DNA of 64,000 bases from Roseiarcus sp963753135 (lineage in GTDB: Bacteria > Pseudomonadota > Alphaproteobacteria > Rhizobiales > Beijerinckiaceae): assembly GCA_963753135.1 (NCBI GenBank), contig CAVWBA010000009.1, positions 62,001-126,000 of the forward strand, in the 5' to 3' direction. Below the pieces are notes generated by a model. The model made no database searches, was not told where the DNA came from, and worked only from the letters and a program-made list of their open reading frames with translations. The position numbers and the translations under genes are program-made. Of this stretch, positions 26,705 to 35,842 are shown piece after piece (the stretch's first letter is position 1; each line of letters opens with the position of its first letter).

Positions 26705-28390
26705 ATGACACAGATGCCTATTCAAAAGTACCGCGCTTACGCGCCCATCATCCTGCCGGACCGCCAATGGCCCTCACGGGTTATCGACAAGGCGCCGATC
26801 TGGTGCTCGGTCGACCTTCGCGACGGCAACCAGGCGCTGATCGAGCCGATGGGCGTCGAGCGCAAGAACCGCATGTTCCGCCTCTTGGCCGACATGGGGT
26901 TCAAGGAGATCGAGGTCGCTTTCCCCTCCGCCTCCCAGACCGATTATGACTTCGTACGCTCGATCATCGAAGGGGGCGCAATCCCGGATGGCGTCGCGAT
27001 CCAGGTGCTGACCCAGTGCCGCCCGGAACTGATCGAGCGCACATTCGAGGCGGTGAAGGGCGCGAAGAAGGTCATTGTCCACTTCTACAATTCGACTTCG
27101 ACCTTGCAGCGCGACGTCGTCTTCAGGACCGATCGCAAGGGCGTGACCGAGATTGCCGTCAACGCCGCCAAGCAGGTCAAGGCGCTGGCGAACGCCGCCT
27201 CGGGCACGGATTTCCAGTTCGAATATTCGCCGGAGAGTTTTACTGGCACCGAGCTCGATTTCGCGCTCGAGATCTGCGAGGCGGTCAAGGACGTCATCAA
27301 GCCCACGCCTTCGAAGCGGCTCATCCTCAACCTGCCGGCGACGGTCGAGATGGCGACGCCCAATACCTATGCCGACCAGTTCGAATGGTTTGGGCGCCGC
27401 ATATCCGATCGCTCGAGCGTGATCCTCTCCGTTCATCCGCATAATGACCGCGGCACCGCGGTCGCGGCGGCGGAGCTGGCGCTGATGGCCGGCGCCGAGC
27501 GGGTCGAGGGCACTTTGTTCGGCAATGGCGAGCGCACCGGCAACGTCGACATCGTCACCATGGCCCTGAACTTGTTCACCCAAGGCGTGGATCCCGGGCT
27601 AGATCTCACCGACGTCAACGCGATCCGGGACGTGGCCGAGCATTGCACGCAGCTCCCGGTGCACCAGCGCCACCCTTACGCCGGCGAACTGGTCTATACG
27701 GCCTTTTCCGGCTCGCACCAGGACGCGATCAAGAAAGGCTTCGAGGCGCAGGAGAAGCGCAACGATCCCCTGTTCCTCGTGCCCTATTTGCCGATCGATC
27801 CGAAGGATGTCGGCCGCGACTATGAGGCGGTGATCCGCATCAACAGCCAGTCGGGCAAGGGCGGCATGGCCTATATCCTGCGCGCGGACTACGGCCTCGA
27901 CCTGCCGCGGTCGCTGCAGGTCGAGTTTTCCAAGATCGCCCAGGAGCGGATGGACGCGGAGGGCAAGGAGCTGACCTCGTCCGAGCTGTGGGCTTTGTTC
28001 CGCCAGGCCTTTCTTCTCGACGACCCGCCGATGACGCTCATCAAGCAGCAGACGGTTCCGACGAGCCCCGACAATCGTGAGCTCGTGGCGACGCTGCGCA
28101 AGGCCGACGGCGCGACCTTTACGATTCAAGGCGAGGGCAATGGCCCGATCGACGCTTTCGTTGACGCCTTGAAGAAGGCGTTCGGGGTCGAGTTCTCGTT
28201 CATCGATTATCATGAGCACGCGGTCGGCCGCGGCGCGAACGCGACCGCTGCGAGCTATGTCGAGATCCAGGATGCGGAAGGCCGCGCCCTGCACGGCGTG
28301 GGCATGGACCCCAACATCGTGATGGCCTCGCTCAAGGCGACGCTCGTCGCCGTCTTGAGACTGATGCGTCGGGAGGGCAGGGCGGTTTAG
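26705..28390 (+). CDS. leuA: 2-isopropylmalate synthase
   Basis: It condenses acetyl-CoA with 2-oxoisovalerate, the first committed step of leucine synthesis. The 561-residue length and N-terminus ('KYRAYAPIILPDRQWPSR') mark the long LeuA type 2 form. The TIM barrel has 'CSVDLRDGNQALIEPMG' with the metal/catalytic Arg-Asp, and 'SVHPHNDRGTAVAAAELALM' then 'GTLFGNGERTGNVDIV' with the metal-binding His pair. The C-terminal 130 residues are the leucine-sensing regulatory domain ('AVGRGANATAASYVEI'). The frame is intact. A possible leader peptide precedes it, suggesting attenuation on top of allosteric control. Confidence 0.96.
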   Translation: MTQMPIQKYRAYAPIILPDRQWPSRVIDKAPIWCSVDLRDGNQALIEPMGVERKNRMFRLLADMGFKEIEVAFPSASQTDYDFVRSIIEGGAIPDGVAIQVLTQCRPELIERTFEAVKGAKKVIVHFYNSTSTLQRDVVFRTDRKGVTEIAVNAAKQVKALANAASGTDFQFEYSPESFTGTELDFALEICEAVKDVIKPTPSKRLILNLPATVEMATPNTYADQFEWFGRRISDRSSVILSVHPHNDRGTAVAAAELALMAGAERVEGTLFGNGERTGNVDIVTMALNLFTQGVDPGLDLTDVNAIRDVAEHCTQLPVHQRHPYAGELVYTAFSGSHQDAIKKGFEAQEKRNDPLFLVPYLPIDPKDVGRDYEAVIRINSQSGKGGMAYILRADYGLDLPRSLQVEFSKIAQERMDAEGKELTSSELWALFRQAFLLDDPPMTLIKQQTVPTSPDNRELVATLRKADGATFTIQGEGNGPIDAFVDALKKAFGVEFSFIDYHEHAVGRGANATAASYVEIQDAEGRALHGVGMDPNIVMASLKATLVAVLRLMRREGRAV

Positions 28391-28440
28391 CTGCGGCTTC
28401 GTTCAATCCAAGCCGTCTCCTAAGCCCACCGGAGTCCAGT

Positions 28441-28875
28441 ATGCCGAATCCGAAATACGCTGCCTACGAGGGCGCCAACCCTTACTTCAACCTGGTTCGA
28501 GGGGCGCTGGGCGACCTTGTTGATGGCGAGCACTTCTTCGACATCGTCACCAATGACCTCGTTTACGAGGTCCTCTACGAAATCCCTGGTTGGCCTCGCG
28601 CCATCCAGGGTCGCGCAGGCCTGATGGCCGCGTTCAGGGGCTATGTCGAGAATATCGCGCTTCAATCCGCCGATAAATTGATCGCCCATAAGACAGACGA
28701 CGGTCATGTCGTCGTCGTCGAATACGAGGTCCATGGGACGATTCTCGCGACGGGCGTCAAATACGACAATCGGTTTTGCTCAATCATCAGGATCGAAAAT
28801 CGGAAGATCGCACACTGGAGAGATTACATGGACTCTCTTGCGGCCTGGAACGCATTGACGGCGCGCGCTGGTTAG
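28441..28875 (+). CDS. SnoaL-like/NTF2-fold protein
   Basis: A 144-residue alpha+beta barrel protein. The pattern 'NPYFNLVRGALGDLVDGEHF' followed by 'DLVYEVLYEIPGWP', 'GRAGLMAAFRGYVENI', and 'RIENRKIAHWRDYMDSL' is the standard SnoaL-like ketosteroid-isomerase-type arrangement, ending with the strand-Trp-Arg-Asp-Tyr that lines the cavity. Such proteins are small isomerases, hydrolases or ligand binders; nothing nearby points to the ligand. It is alone between leuA and an MFS gene on the other strand. Confidence 0.82.
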   Translation: MPNPKYAAYEGANPYFNLVRGALGDLVDGEHFFDIVTNDLVYEVLYEIPGWPRAIQGRAGLMAAFRGYVENIALQSADKLIAHKTDDGHVVVVEYEVHGTILATGVKYDNRFCSIIRIENRKIAHWRDYMDSLAAWNALTARAG

Positions 28876-28893
28876 CGGCAACGCCTGGTTAGC

Positions 28894-30246
28894 TCAAGCC
28901 GTCGCCAGAGCCTCCTTGGGGCGCCGGCCGATGGTGAGCACCAAAGCAGCCGCAACCACGCAGGCGACGCCGGCGACATAAAGCGCCGGCAGGTAGGTCG
29001 CGAAATCGCTGCGCGAGAGCCCGGCGCCGAAGGCCGCGGTCGCCGCGCCGAGCTGGTGGGCGGTGAAAATCCAGCCGAAGGTCAGGTTCGCCCTTTCCGC
29101 GCCGAACCGCTCGGCGGTCAGCCGCACGGTCGGCGGCACGGTCGCGACCCAATCGAGACCGTAGAAGACCGCAAAGGCCGAGAGCCCGACGACCGAGAAG
29201 TCGGTGAACGGCAAAGCGATCAGCGACAGGCCGCGCAGCCCGTAATACATGAACAGAAGCCACCGGTTGTCGTAGCGGTCCGACAGCCAGCCGGAAAGGA
29301 TCGTGCCGACGAAGTCGAACGCGCCGATCACCGCGAGCGCGCTCGCCGCCGCGACCGGCTGGATGCCATAGTCGCCGCAAAGCGAGACCCAGTGCGTCTG
29401 GATGAGGCCGTTGGTCGAGAGGCCGCAGACGAAGAAGGTCGCGAACAAGACCCAGAAGGTGCGGCTCGCGCGGACCGCATAGAGCGCGCTGAGCGGCGAC
29501 GCCATCATCGCGGTCAGCCGCAGATCCTGCTTCGGCGCGGGCTGGATGGCGCGCTCGCCGAACGGAGCGAGCCCGACGTCCGCCGGCCGATCGCGCAATA
29601 GCATGAGCGCCACGGCGCCGGCGACGAGCAGCATGGCGACCACGAAGACGAGCGCGCCACGCCAGCCATAGGCTTCCGTCAGCTTGGCGATGAGCGGCAG
29701 AAAGATCAATTGCCCGGTGGCGTTGCTCGCCGTCAGCATGCCGACCACGAGGCCGCGCCGGTGGACGAACCAACGCGCCGCGATGGTCGCTCCCAAAACC
29801 AGCGCGACCATGCCGGTGCCGATTCCGACAACGACGCCCCAGAGCGCGATGAGCTGCCAGACCTCGGTCATCGCCATCGAGCCGAGGATCCCTGAGACGA
29901 TCAGCGCGATCGCCGACACCACGACCGGGCGCACGCCGAAGCGGTTGATGAGGGCGGCGGCGAAGGGCCCGATCAGCCCGAACAGGGCGAGCCGCACCGC
30001 GAGCGCGACCGAAATCTCCTCCGTGCTCCAGCCGAATTCCTTTTCGAGCGGCTGGATGATGACGCCCGGCGCGCCCATGGCGCCTGCGGTCGCCAGCATG
30101 ACAACGAACGTCGCCCCGGCGACGAACCAGCCGTAATAGACGCCTCGCTTCGCCATCGCCACGGCGAGCCTGTTGGACAGCGAGAGGGCCGCGGGTCTCT
30201 TTTGCGGCTGAGCATCGGTCTCAACAGCGGGGCCCGATATCGTCAT
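28894..30246 (-). CDS. MFS transporter
   Basis: A 450-residue inner-membrane carrier with twelve predicted helices in two halves ('YYGWFVAGATFVVMLATAGA' at the start, 'GLDWVATVPPTVRLTAERFG' between helices 10 and 11). The loop between helices 2 and 3 ends 'GPFAAALINRFGVRPVV', the MFS signature. It resembles oxalate/formate-antiporter-like and organic-acid MFS proteins of Rhizobiales. It lies directly downstream of the MarR gene; a palindrome 18 bases upstream of its ATG matches the one in front of marR, so the carrier is probably MarR-controlled export or uptake of a small aromatic or organic acid. Confidence 0.88.
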   Translation of the reverse strand: MTISGPAVETDAQPQKRPAALSLSNRLAVAMAKRGVYYGWFVAGATFVVMLATAGAMGAPGVIIQPLEKEFGWSTEEISVALAVRLALFGLIGPFAAALINRFGVRPVVVSAIALIVSGILGSMAMTEVWQLIALWGVVVGIGTGMVALVLGATIAARWFVHRRGLVVGMLTASNATGQLIFLPLIAKLTEAYGWRGALVFVVAMLLVAGAVALMLLRDRPADVGLAPFGERAIQPAPKQDLRLTAMMASPLSALYAVRASRTFWVLFATFFVCGLSTNGLIQTHWVSLCGDYGIQPVAAASALAVIGAFDFVGTILSGWLSDRYDNRWLLFMYYGLRGLSLIALPFTDFSVVGLSAFAVFYGLDWVATVPPTVRLTAERFGAERANLTFGWIFTAHQLGAATAAFGAGLSRSDFATYLPALYVAGVACVVAAALVLTIGRRPKEALATA

Positions 30247-30264
30247 GGGGTTAACTCCAGGTGA

Positions 30265-30278
30265 CGGGTATCGACCCG
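30265..30278. promoter_or_regulatory. MarR-type operator candidate 2 (CGGGTATCGACCCG)
   Basis: Near-palindromic 14-mer with 5-bp arms, located between marR and the MFS gene. It differs at only two central positions from the perfect palindrome upstream of marR. Two such sites in one short locus are unlikely by chance and mark the probable binding sequence of the MarR protein. Confidence 0.6.
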
Positions 30279-30294
30279 CATATTGGCGAAAAAA

Positions 30295-30693
30295 TCAAAG
30301 ATGGCGCGCGAGCGTCTTGAGCTGGGCCGCTCCGCTGGAGCCCAACGCTGCCTCGACCCGCCGCTGGGCCTCCTCCCATAGGGGAGCGGCGCGCCGCAGT
30401 GCGTCCTTTCCGGCAGGCGTCAGCCGCACCGCCGCTTCGCGCTGATCGCGCGCCGGGCCGAAGCGCACCAGCCGAAGCGCCTCGAGCGCCTTCACGTTGC
30501 GCCCGACTGTTGATCGGTCCAATTCCGCCATTTGCCCGAGTTTGGTGAGCGAAACCGTTCCGGCGCGCTCGACTCTTCTCAAAAGGCTGAATTGCGCAAG
30601 CGTGACACCCGCCGGCTCAAGGAGCGCGTCATAGAGCGCGGTCGTCCTTCGCGCGGCGGTCCGAACCGCGACGCAGTAGCAGGTCGTCTCCAT
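30295..30693 (-). CDS. MarR family transcriptional regulator
   Basis: A 132-residue winged-helix regulator beginning at ATG 30693 ('METTCYCVAVRTAARRTTAL'); the longer frame would run through its own operator. The recognition region 'VSLTKLGQMAELDRSTVGRN' and wing 'GPARDQREAAVRLTPAGKD' are typical. Two Cys at positions 5 and 7 near the N-terminus could be redox-sensitive, as in some MarR proteins. It precedes the MFS gene on the same strand, and matching palindromes flank the pair, consistent with autoregulation and ligand-released repression of the transporter. Confidence 0.9.
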   Translation of the reverse strand: METTCYCVAVRTAARRTTALYDALLEPAGVTLAQFSLLRRVERAGTVSLTKLGQMAELDRSTVGRNVKALEALRLVRFGPARDQREAAVRLTPAGKDALRRAAPLWEEAQRRVEAALGSSGAAQLKTLARHL

Positions 30694-30696
30694 TCG

Positions 30697-30710
30697 CGGG
30701 TATATACCCG
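30697..30710. promoter_or_regulatory. MarR-type operator candidate 1 (CGGGTATATACCCG)
   Basis: A perfect 14-bp palindrome three bases in front of the marR start codon, so a bound repressor would block transcription or initiation of its own gene. Twelve of fourteen bases are shared with the site upstream of the MFS gene. Confidence 0.65.
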
Positions 30711-30767
30711 TACTGCACGCAGGGCGCAAGCCAGGGGTTCCGACCAGCACCCTCATGCCTCAAGGGC

Positions 30768-30903
30768 GAGGCGGAGCCTCGCGTCTCGAAGAGCCTGCCC
30801 CGAGCCTGCCGAGGGGGTGGTTCAGAGGAGTCCGCCGGCTTGGCGTGCGCTGAAGCGTCCTTCGAGACGCGCTTCTAGCGCTCCTCAGGACGATGTGGTT
30901 AGG
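30768..30903. repeat. Intergenic mosaic repeat
   Basis: 'cgcgtctcgaag' (30780-30791) and 'cttcgagacgcg' (30860-30871) are perfect inverted repeats, flanking 'gcctgccccgagcctgccga' and followed by 'gcgctcctcagga'. These word types (CTTCGAGACGCG, CCTGAGCCTG-like, GCTCCTCAGGA) are familiar from dispersed intergenic repeats of alphaproteobacteria. Only one copy is in the window. Confidence 0.5.
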
Positions 30904-30987
30904 AGTTACAGTTGGGTCTCGCACCGCGGCAGTCGGCCAGCTTGGTGGAATTGCACGCAACTGGCGCCTGGCGCCAAAACCACCGGA

Positions 30988-31323
30988 TCAAGCCTCCGCT
31001 TCGCCCGCCAGGCGCGCGACAACGGATTCGAGCCTCGAACCGAGTTCGTCGAGGCGCGAAGCCAGGGCTTGGGCGCGCCGCTCGGCGACTTCGGAGCGAT
31101 TGCGCTCAGCCTCGGCCGCTTCGCGCGCCTCGGTCAGATTGTCGGCGATCGTCAATGCGGCCATGATAACGAGACGCTGGTCGCCGATCTCCCCGAACGA
31201 TAGGCGCATTTCGCCGATCTTTTCATCGATCAATCCGGCGAGCGACTCGAGCCGCGCTTCCTCGCCTTCATTGCAAGCCAGGCGGTATTTGCGCCCGTCG
31301 ATGGTGACCGAAACCTGTGACAT
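30988..31323 (-). CDS. zapA: Cell division protein ZapA
   Basis: ZapA cross-links FtsZ filaments at the division site. The 111-residue product starts 'MSQVSVTIDGRKYRLACNEG' and has the family's 'LIDEKIGEMRLSFGEIGDQR' followed by 'LVIMAALTIADNLTEAREAA', then a long C-terminal coiled coil. The six residues before this ATG in the open frame are not needed. It is 33 bases downstream of a DUF4164 gene on the same strand, the common pairing in Hyphomicrobiales. A 6S RNA often follows zapA in bacteria; I could not recognise one in the next 290 bases. Confidence 0.94.
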   Translation of the reverse strand: MSQVSVTIDGRKYRLACNEGEEARLESLAGLIDEKIGEMRLSFGEIGDQRLVIMAALTIADNLTEAREAAEAERNRSEVAERRAQALASRLDELGSRLESVVARLAGEAEA

Positions 31324-31356
31324 GGCGCGGGCCTTTTCCATGGGCCGACGGGCTCT

Positions 31357-31662
31357 TTAAGGGTCCGAGCCCGAAGGCGGCCGACCGAGCACGCGTTCGA
31401 TCGTTTGCGCGGCGCGAGCGAGCCGCTTGGCCGCTTCGGCGTTGGCGGATTCCAAGGCTCGCGAGCGGTCGACGGCGGCGTCGAGTTCGACCGCGAGCCT
31501 CGAGCGGTCGTCCTGCATCAGCGCGAACTCTTCTTGCGTCGTGGCGCGCGCTTCGTCGTGACGCAGGCGGACCTCGGTCGCCCACTCCAGCGCTTCGACC
31601 GCGGAAGCCAGTCGTTTCAGCGAGGCGTCAAGCGAATCCATGGAGGTGTTGATTCCATCCAT
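31357..31662 (-). CDS. DUF4164 coiled-coil protein
   Basis: A 101-residue protein that is almost entirely heptad-patterned ('SLDASLKRLASAVEALEWAT', 'LAVELDAAVDRSRALESANA', 'RLARAAQTIERVLG'). DUF4164 members occur beside zapA in alphaproteobacteria and probably function with it in division-site organisation; that role is inferred from neighbourhood. It is divergent from transketolase. Confidence 0.85.
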   Translation of the reverse strand: MDGINTSMDSLDASLKRLASAVEALEWATEVRLRHDEARATTQEEFALMQDDRSRLAVELDAAVDRSRALESANAEAAKRLARAAQTIERVLGRPPSGSDP

Positions 31663-31835
31663 TGCGGGGTTTTGTTTACGCGATGCTTGAACGAAAGGTC
31701 AACGCGCGTGCGGTCGCAATTGACAGGTTCCTGCGACCACCCCTAATTGGCGCGCCCGTTCCGCCCGGGGATCAAATTACTGCCCGAGCTCGGAACTCCG
31801 AATTGCCGGCGCCCTATTGTTTGAGGAGACTCCCG

Positions 31836-33855
31836 ATGGCGACAACGACCGTGTCCCCTGCTGCGACGAGCGTGTCTCACGACGCGATGGCCAATGCGAT
31901 CCGCTTTCTCGCCCTCGATGCGGTCGAGAAGGCCAAGAGCGGCCACCCCGGCCTGCCGATGGGGTGCGCTGACATCGCCACGGTTCTCTGGCGCGACGTG
32001 CTCAAATTCGACGCCTCCGACCCCCATTGGCCCGATCGTGACAGGTTCGTGCTCTCCGGCGGCCACGGCTGCATGCTGTTGTACAGCTTGCTCTATCTGA
32101 CCGGCGTCGGCGGCGCCAAAGGACTGGGGATCGAAGACATCAAGCAGTTCCGCCAAGTCGGCTCGAGGACGCCCGGGCACCCCGAATACTGGTGCGCTCC
32201 GGGCGTGGAGACGACAACCGGCCCGCTGGGGCAGGGGATTTCAACCGCGGTCGGCATGGCGATCGCAGAGCGCATGCTGGCCGCGCGCTTTCCGGGCATC
32301 GTCGATCACCACACTTACGTCATCGCTTCAGACGGCGATTTGATGGAAGGCGTGAGCCAGGAAGCGATCGGTATCGCCGGCCATCTCAAGCTCAAGAAGC
32401 TGATCGTTTTCTGGGACAACAATGGGATCTCGATCGACGGGCAGATCCCCGTCCTCGCCGACAACATCGACCAGGTCGCCCGCTTCCAATCGGCGGGCTG
32501 GAATTCGACCCACATTGATGGGCACGATCCAAAGGCGATCCTCGACGCCATCCACGCGGCGCAGAATTCCGACAAACCGACGATGATCGCCTGCAAGACG
32601 ACGATCGGCTTTGGCCTGCCAACGCATGCGGGAACCCAGAAGGCGCACAGCGATGCGCAGGGGGCGTCCGAGGTCGCGGGCGCGCGCAAGAACCTGAACT
32701 GGCCCTACGAGCCGTTCGTCATCCCCAACGACATTCTCGCCGTCTGGCGCAAGGCGGGAACGCGCTGCACGACGCAACGCGACGCGTGGAACAGCGCACT
32801 CGAGGCGCTTGACCCGAAGGAGCGCGCCGAATTCGAGCGGCGGCTGCGCGGCGACCTGCCGCAGGATCTCGACAAGGTCATCGACGCCTACAAGCAGAAG
32901 CTTGTCAACGAAAAGCCTGAGGTCGCCACCCGCAAGGCCGGCCAGGCGGCGCTCGATGTGATCGGGGCCGCCGTGCCCGAGCTTGTCACCGGCTCGGCGG
33001 ACCTCACTCCATCGAACAACACGAAGTTTGAGGGCGAGAAGGAAATCACGGCCAACGACTTCTCCGGCCGCTACATCCATTGGGGCATCCGCGAGCACGG
33101 AATGATTGCGGCGTGCAACGGCATCGCCCTGCACGGCGGCTTTATCCCATCGGGGGCCTCGTTCTTCTGCTTCACCGACTATTGCCGTCCCTCGCTCAGG
33201 ATCGCAGCGCTGATGGGGGTCAGGGTCGTACATGTGTTCACCCACAACTCGATCGGCCTTGGCGAGGACGGCCCAACCCATCAGCCGGTCGAACATCTGG
33301 CCGCGATGCGGGCGATGCCCAATTTCTATATCTGGCGCCCCGCCGACAGCGTCGAGACTGTCGAATGCTGGCAGGCGGCGCTTGAGCGCGAGCATTCGCC
33401 GTCGATCCTGGCGCTGACGCGGCAGGGGCTTGCCGGCGTTGCGGACGACGCATGTGTCGGAAAACCTGTGCGCCCGGGGCGGCTACGAGATCTCTCCGGC
33501 GTCCGGGCAGGCGGAAGTGTCGATCTTCGCTTCCGGCTCCGAGGTTTCGCTCGCTGTCGCCGCGCAGGCGCAATTGAAGGAAAAGGGCGTCGCCGCCCGG
33601 GTCGTGTCGTTGCCCTGTTTCCCGGTGTTCTTCGAGCAGCCGGAGGACTATCGCCGCTCGGTCATCGGCTCCGCCAAAGTCAAGGTCGGCGTCGAGGCGG
33701 CGGTGAGGTTCGGATGGGACGCGATCATCGGCGATGGGCCCTTCATCGGCATGAAGAGCTTCGGCGAAAGCGGGCCCTATAAGGCCGTCTACCAGCATTT
33801 CGGCATCACGCCCGAAGCAGTGGTCGAGGCGGCGCTCGGCAGGCTTCGCTCCTGA
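31836..33855 (+). CDS. tkt: Transketolase (one frameshift)
   Basis: It transfers two-carbon units between sugar phosphates with thiamine diphosphate, in the pentose phosphate or Calvin cycles. The ATG at 31836 follows a gaggag site. The TPP motif starts 'IASDGDLMEGVSQEA' and ends 'VFWDNNGISIDG'; the pyrimidine domain has 'WGIREHGMIAACNGIALHGG' and 'VFTHNSIGLGEDGPTHQPVE'. One extra G at 33433 breaks the frame: 'LALTRQGL' should continue 'PALRTTHVSENL'. After it the C-terminal domain runs to 33855. Corrected length 672 residues is normal. It opens a tkt-gap-pgk cluster. Confidence 0.94.
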
Positions 33856-34213
33856 CACGGGGCAGATCTCGGGGCTCTTTCCGCTCGGATCGGCGGCGCT
33901 CCTGCGCTTTCCAAGGTGGTTTGCAGAGATGATCGCTCGCGGCAAAACGTTGGTGGGCGCCGACGATCCCTGACGCTGCCGCTCTCCCGCGCATCGTCCA
34001 GGTTTGGGGAACAGCCTAAGCTTGCGGCAGGGTTGCGCTCCGGCTTGAAAGAGCGTTGCGCGTTTTTGCGGCAAATCAAATGAAATGTCGCATTTTCCCG
34101 CTACCCTGTAGACTTCGGAAGGCGAAACGGACAATAACCGCGGTTTCAGCGTTTTGATGTGCGAGGCGTCGGCGGGCCCATGCGGTGAGGCCGGCGCAGG
34201 AGGAGCGATTGCA
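33856..34213. other. Intergenic region between tkt and gap
   Basis: No gene or strong repeat is visible in these 358 bases. The last part carries an aggagg ribosome-binding site (34197-34204) for gap. The segment around 34050-34090 is AT-richer and may hold a promoter, but I cannot pick boxes with confidence. Confidence 0.4.
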
Positions 34214-35228
34214 ATGGTTGCCAAGGTAGCGATCAACGGCTTCGGCCGGATTGGGCGGCTCGTGCTGCGTGCGATTTTGGAGTCGGGCCGCAAGGATATC
34301 GAGGTCGTCGCCATCAACGACCTGGGTCCCGTCGAGACCAACGCGCATCTCTTGCGCTTCGACAGTGTGCACGGACGCTTTCCGCATGAGGTCAAGGTCG
34401 ATGGCGACACCATCGTTGTGGACGGCAAGAAGATAAAGGTCACCGCGATCAAGGATCCGGCCGAGCTTCCGCACAAGGCGCTCGGCGTCGATGTCGCCCT
34501 CGAATGCACGGGCATCTTCACCGCTCGCGAGAAGGCGGCGGCCCATCTCGAAGGCAGGCGCCAAGCGCGTCCTCATTTCGGCGCCGGCGGAAGGGGCGGA
34601 CCTGACTGTCGTCTATGGCGTCAACAACGACAAGCTGACCAAGGACGACCTCGTCGTCTCCAACGCTTCATGCACGACCAATTGTCTGGCGCCGGTCGCG
34701 AAAGTGCTCAACGACGCCATTGGCATCGAGCACGGATTCATGACGACCATCCATTCCTACACCGGCGATCAACCTACGCTCGACACGCTGCACAAGGATC
34801 TCTACCGCGCCCGCGGCGCGGCCCTGTCGATGATCCCGACGACGACCGGCGCGGCGAAAGCGGTCGGCCTCGTGCTCCCCGAGCTCAAGGGCAAGCTTGA
34901 CGGCTCGGCGATCCGCGTGCCGACGCCGAACGTCTCGGTCGTCGACCTCAAGTTTGTCGCCAAGCGCGAGACCAACAAGGACGAGATCAACAACGCGATC
35001 AAGGCCACTGCCGACGGCAACGGCCCGCTCAAGGGCATCCTCGGCTATACCAACCATCACAATGTTTCGGTCGATTTCAACCACGACGACCGCTCCTCGA
35101 TCTTCCATCTCGATCAGACCAAGGTGATCGACGGCAATTTCGTCCGCGTGCTTTCCTGGTACGACAACGAATGGGGCTTTTCCAACCGGATGGCCGACAC
35201 CGCGGTCGCGATGGCGAAGCTGATCTGA
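34214..35228 (+). CDS. gap: Type I glyceraldehyde-3-phosphate dehydrogenase (one frameshift)
   Basis: It converts glyceraldehyde-3-phosphate to 1,3-bisphosphoglycerate with NAD(P). The start is confirmed by 'MVAKVAINGFGRIGRLVLRA' and a strong ribosome-binding site. 'AINDLGPVETNAHLLRFDSV' binds the cofactor; the active-site Cys is in 'SNASCTTNCLAP', with His in 'TTIHSYTGDQ'. One extra G at 34553-34554 breaks the frame; 'AHLEAGAKRVLISAPAEGAD' is restored when it is removed, and the 3n+1 length agrees. Corrected length is 337 residues. The gene is essential, so this is most likely a consensus error. Confidence 0.95.
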
Positions 35229-35236
35229 GGGGAGTT

Positions 35237-35491
35237 ATGGCCGACGTTTCGCCGGAGGCGTGGACTAAAGAGATGGAAGACGCGCGCGCAGCGTTGCGCC
35301 GACGGTTTCCGGATCTGCACTGCCTCCGGTGCGGCGCTGAGGACTTCCTGGTTCGAATGTGGCCGGACGCCTCGCTTGTTCCCGGCGTCGCGTCAAGCGT
35401 TGAGAATCGCGTGGTGGAGATTATCTGCGAAAATTGTGGTTTCCAGGAGAAGCACGTCGTCAAGTTGCTGGCGGCTTCAGACTCGAATTGA
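35237..35491 (+). CDS. Small zinc-ribbon protein between gap and pgk
   Basis: An 84-residue protein starting 'MADVSPEAWTKEMEDARAAL', preceded by a ggggag site 8 bases after gap. Two Cys pairs, 'LHCLRCGAEDF' and 'IICENCGFQEKH', 40 residues apart, form a rubredoxin- or zinc-ribbon-like knuckle pair. No catalytic motif is visible. Ribbons of this size often act as nucleic-acid or protein adaptors. It is co-directional with and tightly packed into the glycolytic cluster. I do not recognise the family. Confidence 0.72.
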   Translation: MADVSPEAWTKEMEDARAALRRRFPDLHCLRCGAEDFLVRMWPDASLVPGVASSVENRVVEIICENCGFQEKHVVKLLAASDSN

Positions 35492-35500
35492 GAGCGCCCG

Positions 35501-35842
35501 ATGCCGGAACTGAAGCTCGTTGGCTCCGATCCCGGCGGCGGCGACGGTGGAGGGCCAACTGGTCCGGAGGACCCCATGCTTGCACAGCGCATTTCGGACC
35601 TGGAAGGCAGGCTTGGCCGACTGGACGTCAAGATGGATCGGATCGACGCCGCGCTTCAGCGGCTCGAGCCGGCTATCCGCGACATCAGTTCGAGGTTTTC
35701 TGACCTCAACGCCAAGGTGGCGGGCGTCGAGGGGCAGTTGCGAGCCATGCCAACGTTTCTGCAACTCGTGGTCGCTCTCATATCGACCTGGGCGGCTGGG
35801 ACCGCGATTGTCTTCGCCCTTCTGAAGGCGGCTCATCCATGA
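35501..35842 (+). CDS. Small tail-anchored coiled-coil protein
   Basis: 113 residues. After a Gly-rich N-terminus ('GSDPGGGDGGGPTGPEDP') come heptads ('ISDLEGRLGRLDVKMDRI', 'LNAKVAGVEGQLRAM'), and the C-terminal 35 residues form a single membrane helix ('LQLVVALISTWAAGTAIVF'). It starts 9 bases after the zinc-ribbon gene, and its stop overlaps the pgk start (ATGA), so translation is probably coupled. The layout suggests a phage-hole-protein-like or cytoplasmic-tail protein, but no function can be assigned. Confidence 0.7.
   Translation: MPELKLVGSDPGGGDGGGPTGPEDPMLAQRISDLEGRLGRLDVKMDRIDAALQRLEPAIRDISSRFSDLNAKVAGVEGQLRAMPTFLQLVVALISTWAAGTAIVFALLKAAHP

Noticed and set aside
30694..30987. 6S RNA downstream of zapA
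   Set aside because: 6S RNA is common there in bacteria, but I could not build the long bulged hairpin from this sequence; the region is taken up by an intergenic repeat. A covariance-model search would decide.
33856..34213. A small minus-strand gene between tkt and gap
   Set aside because: Short frames are Arg/Pro-rich shadows with no resemblance to known proteins.
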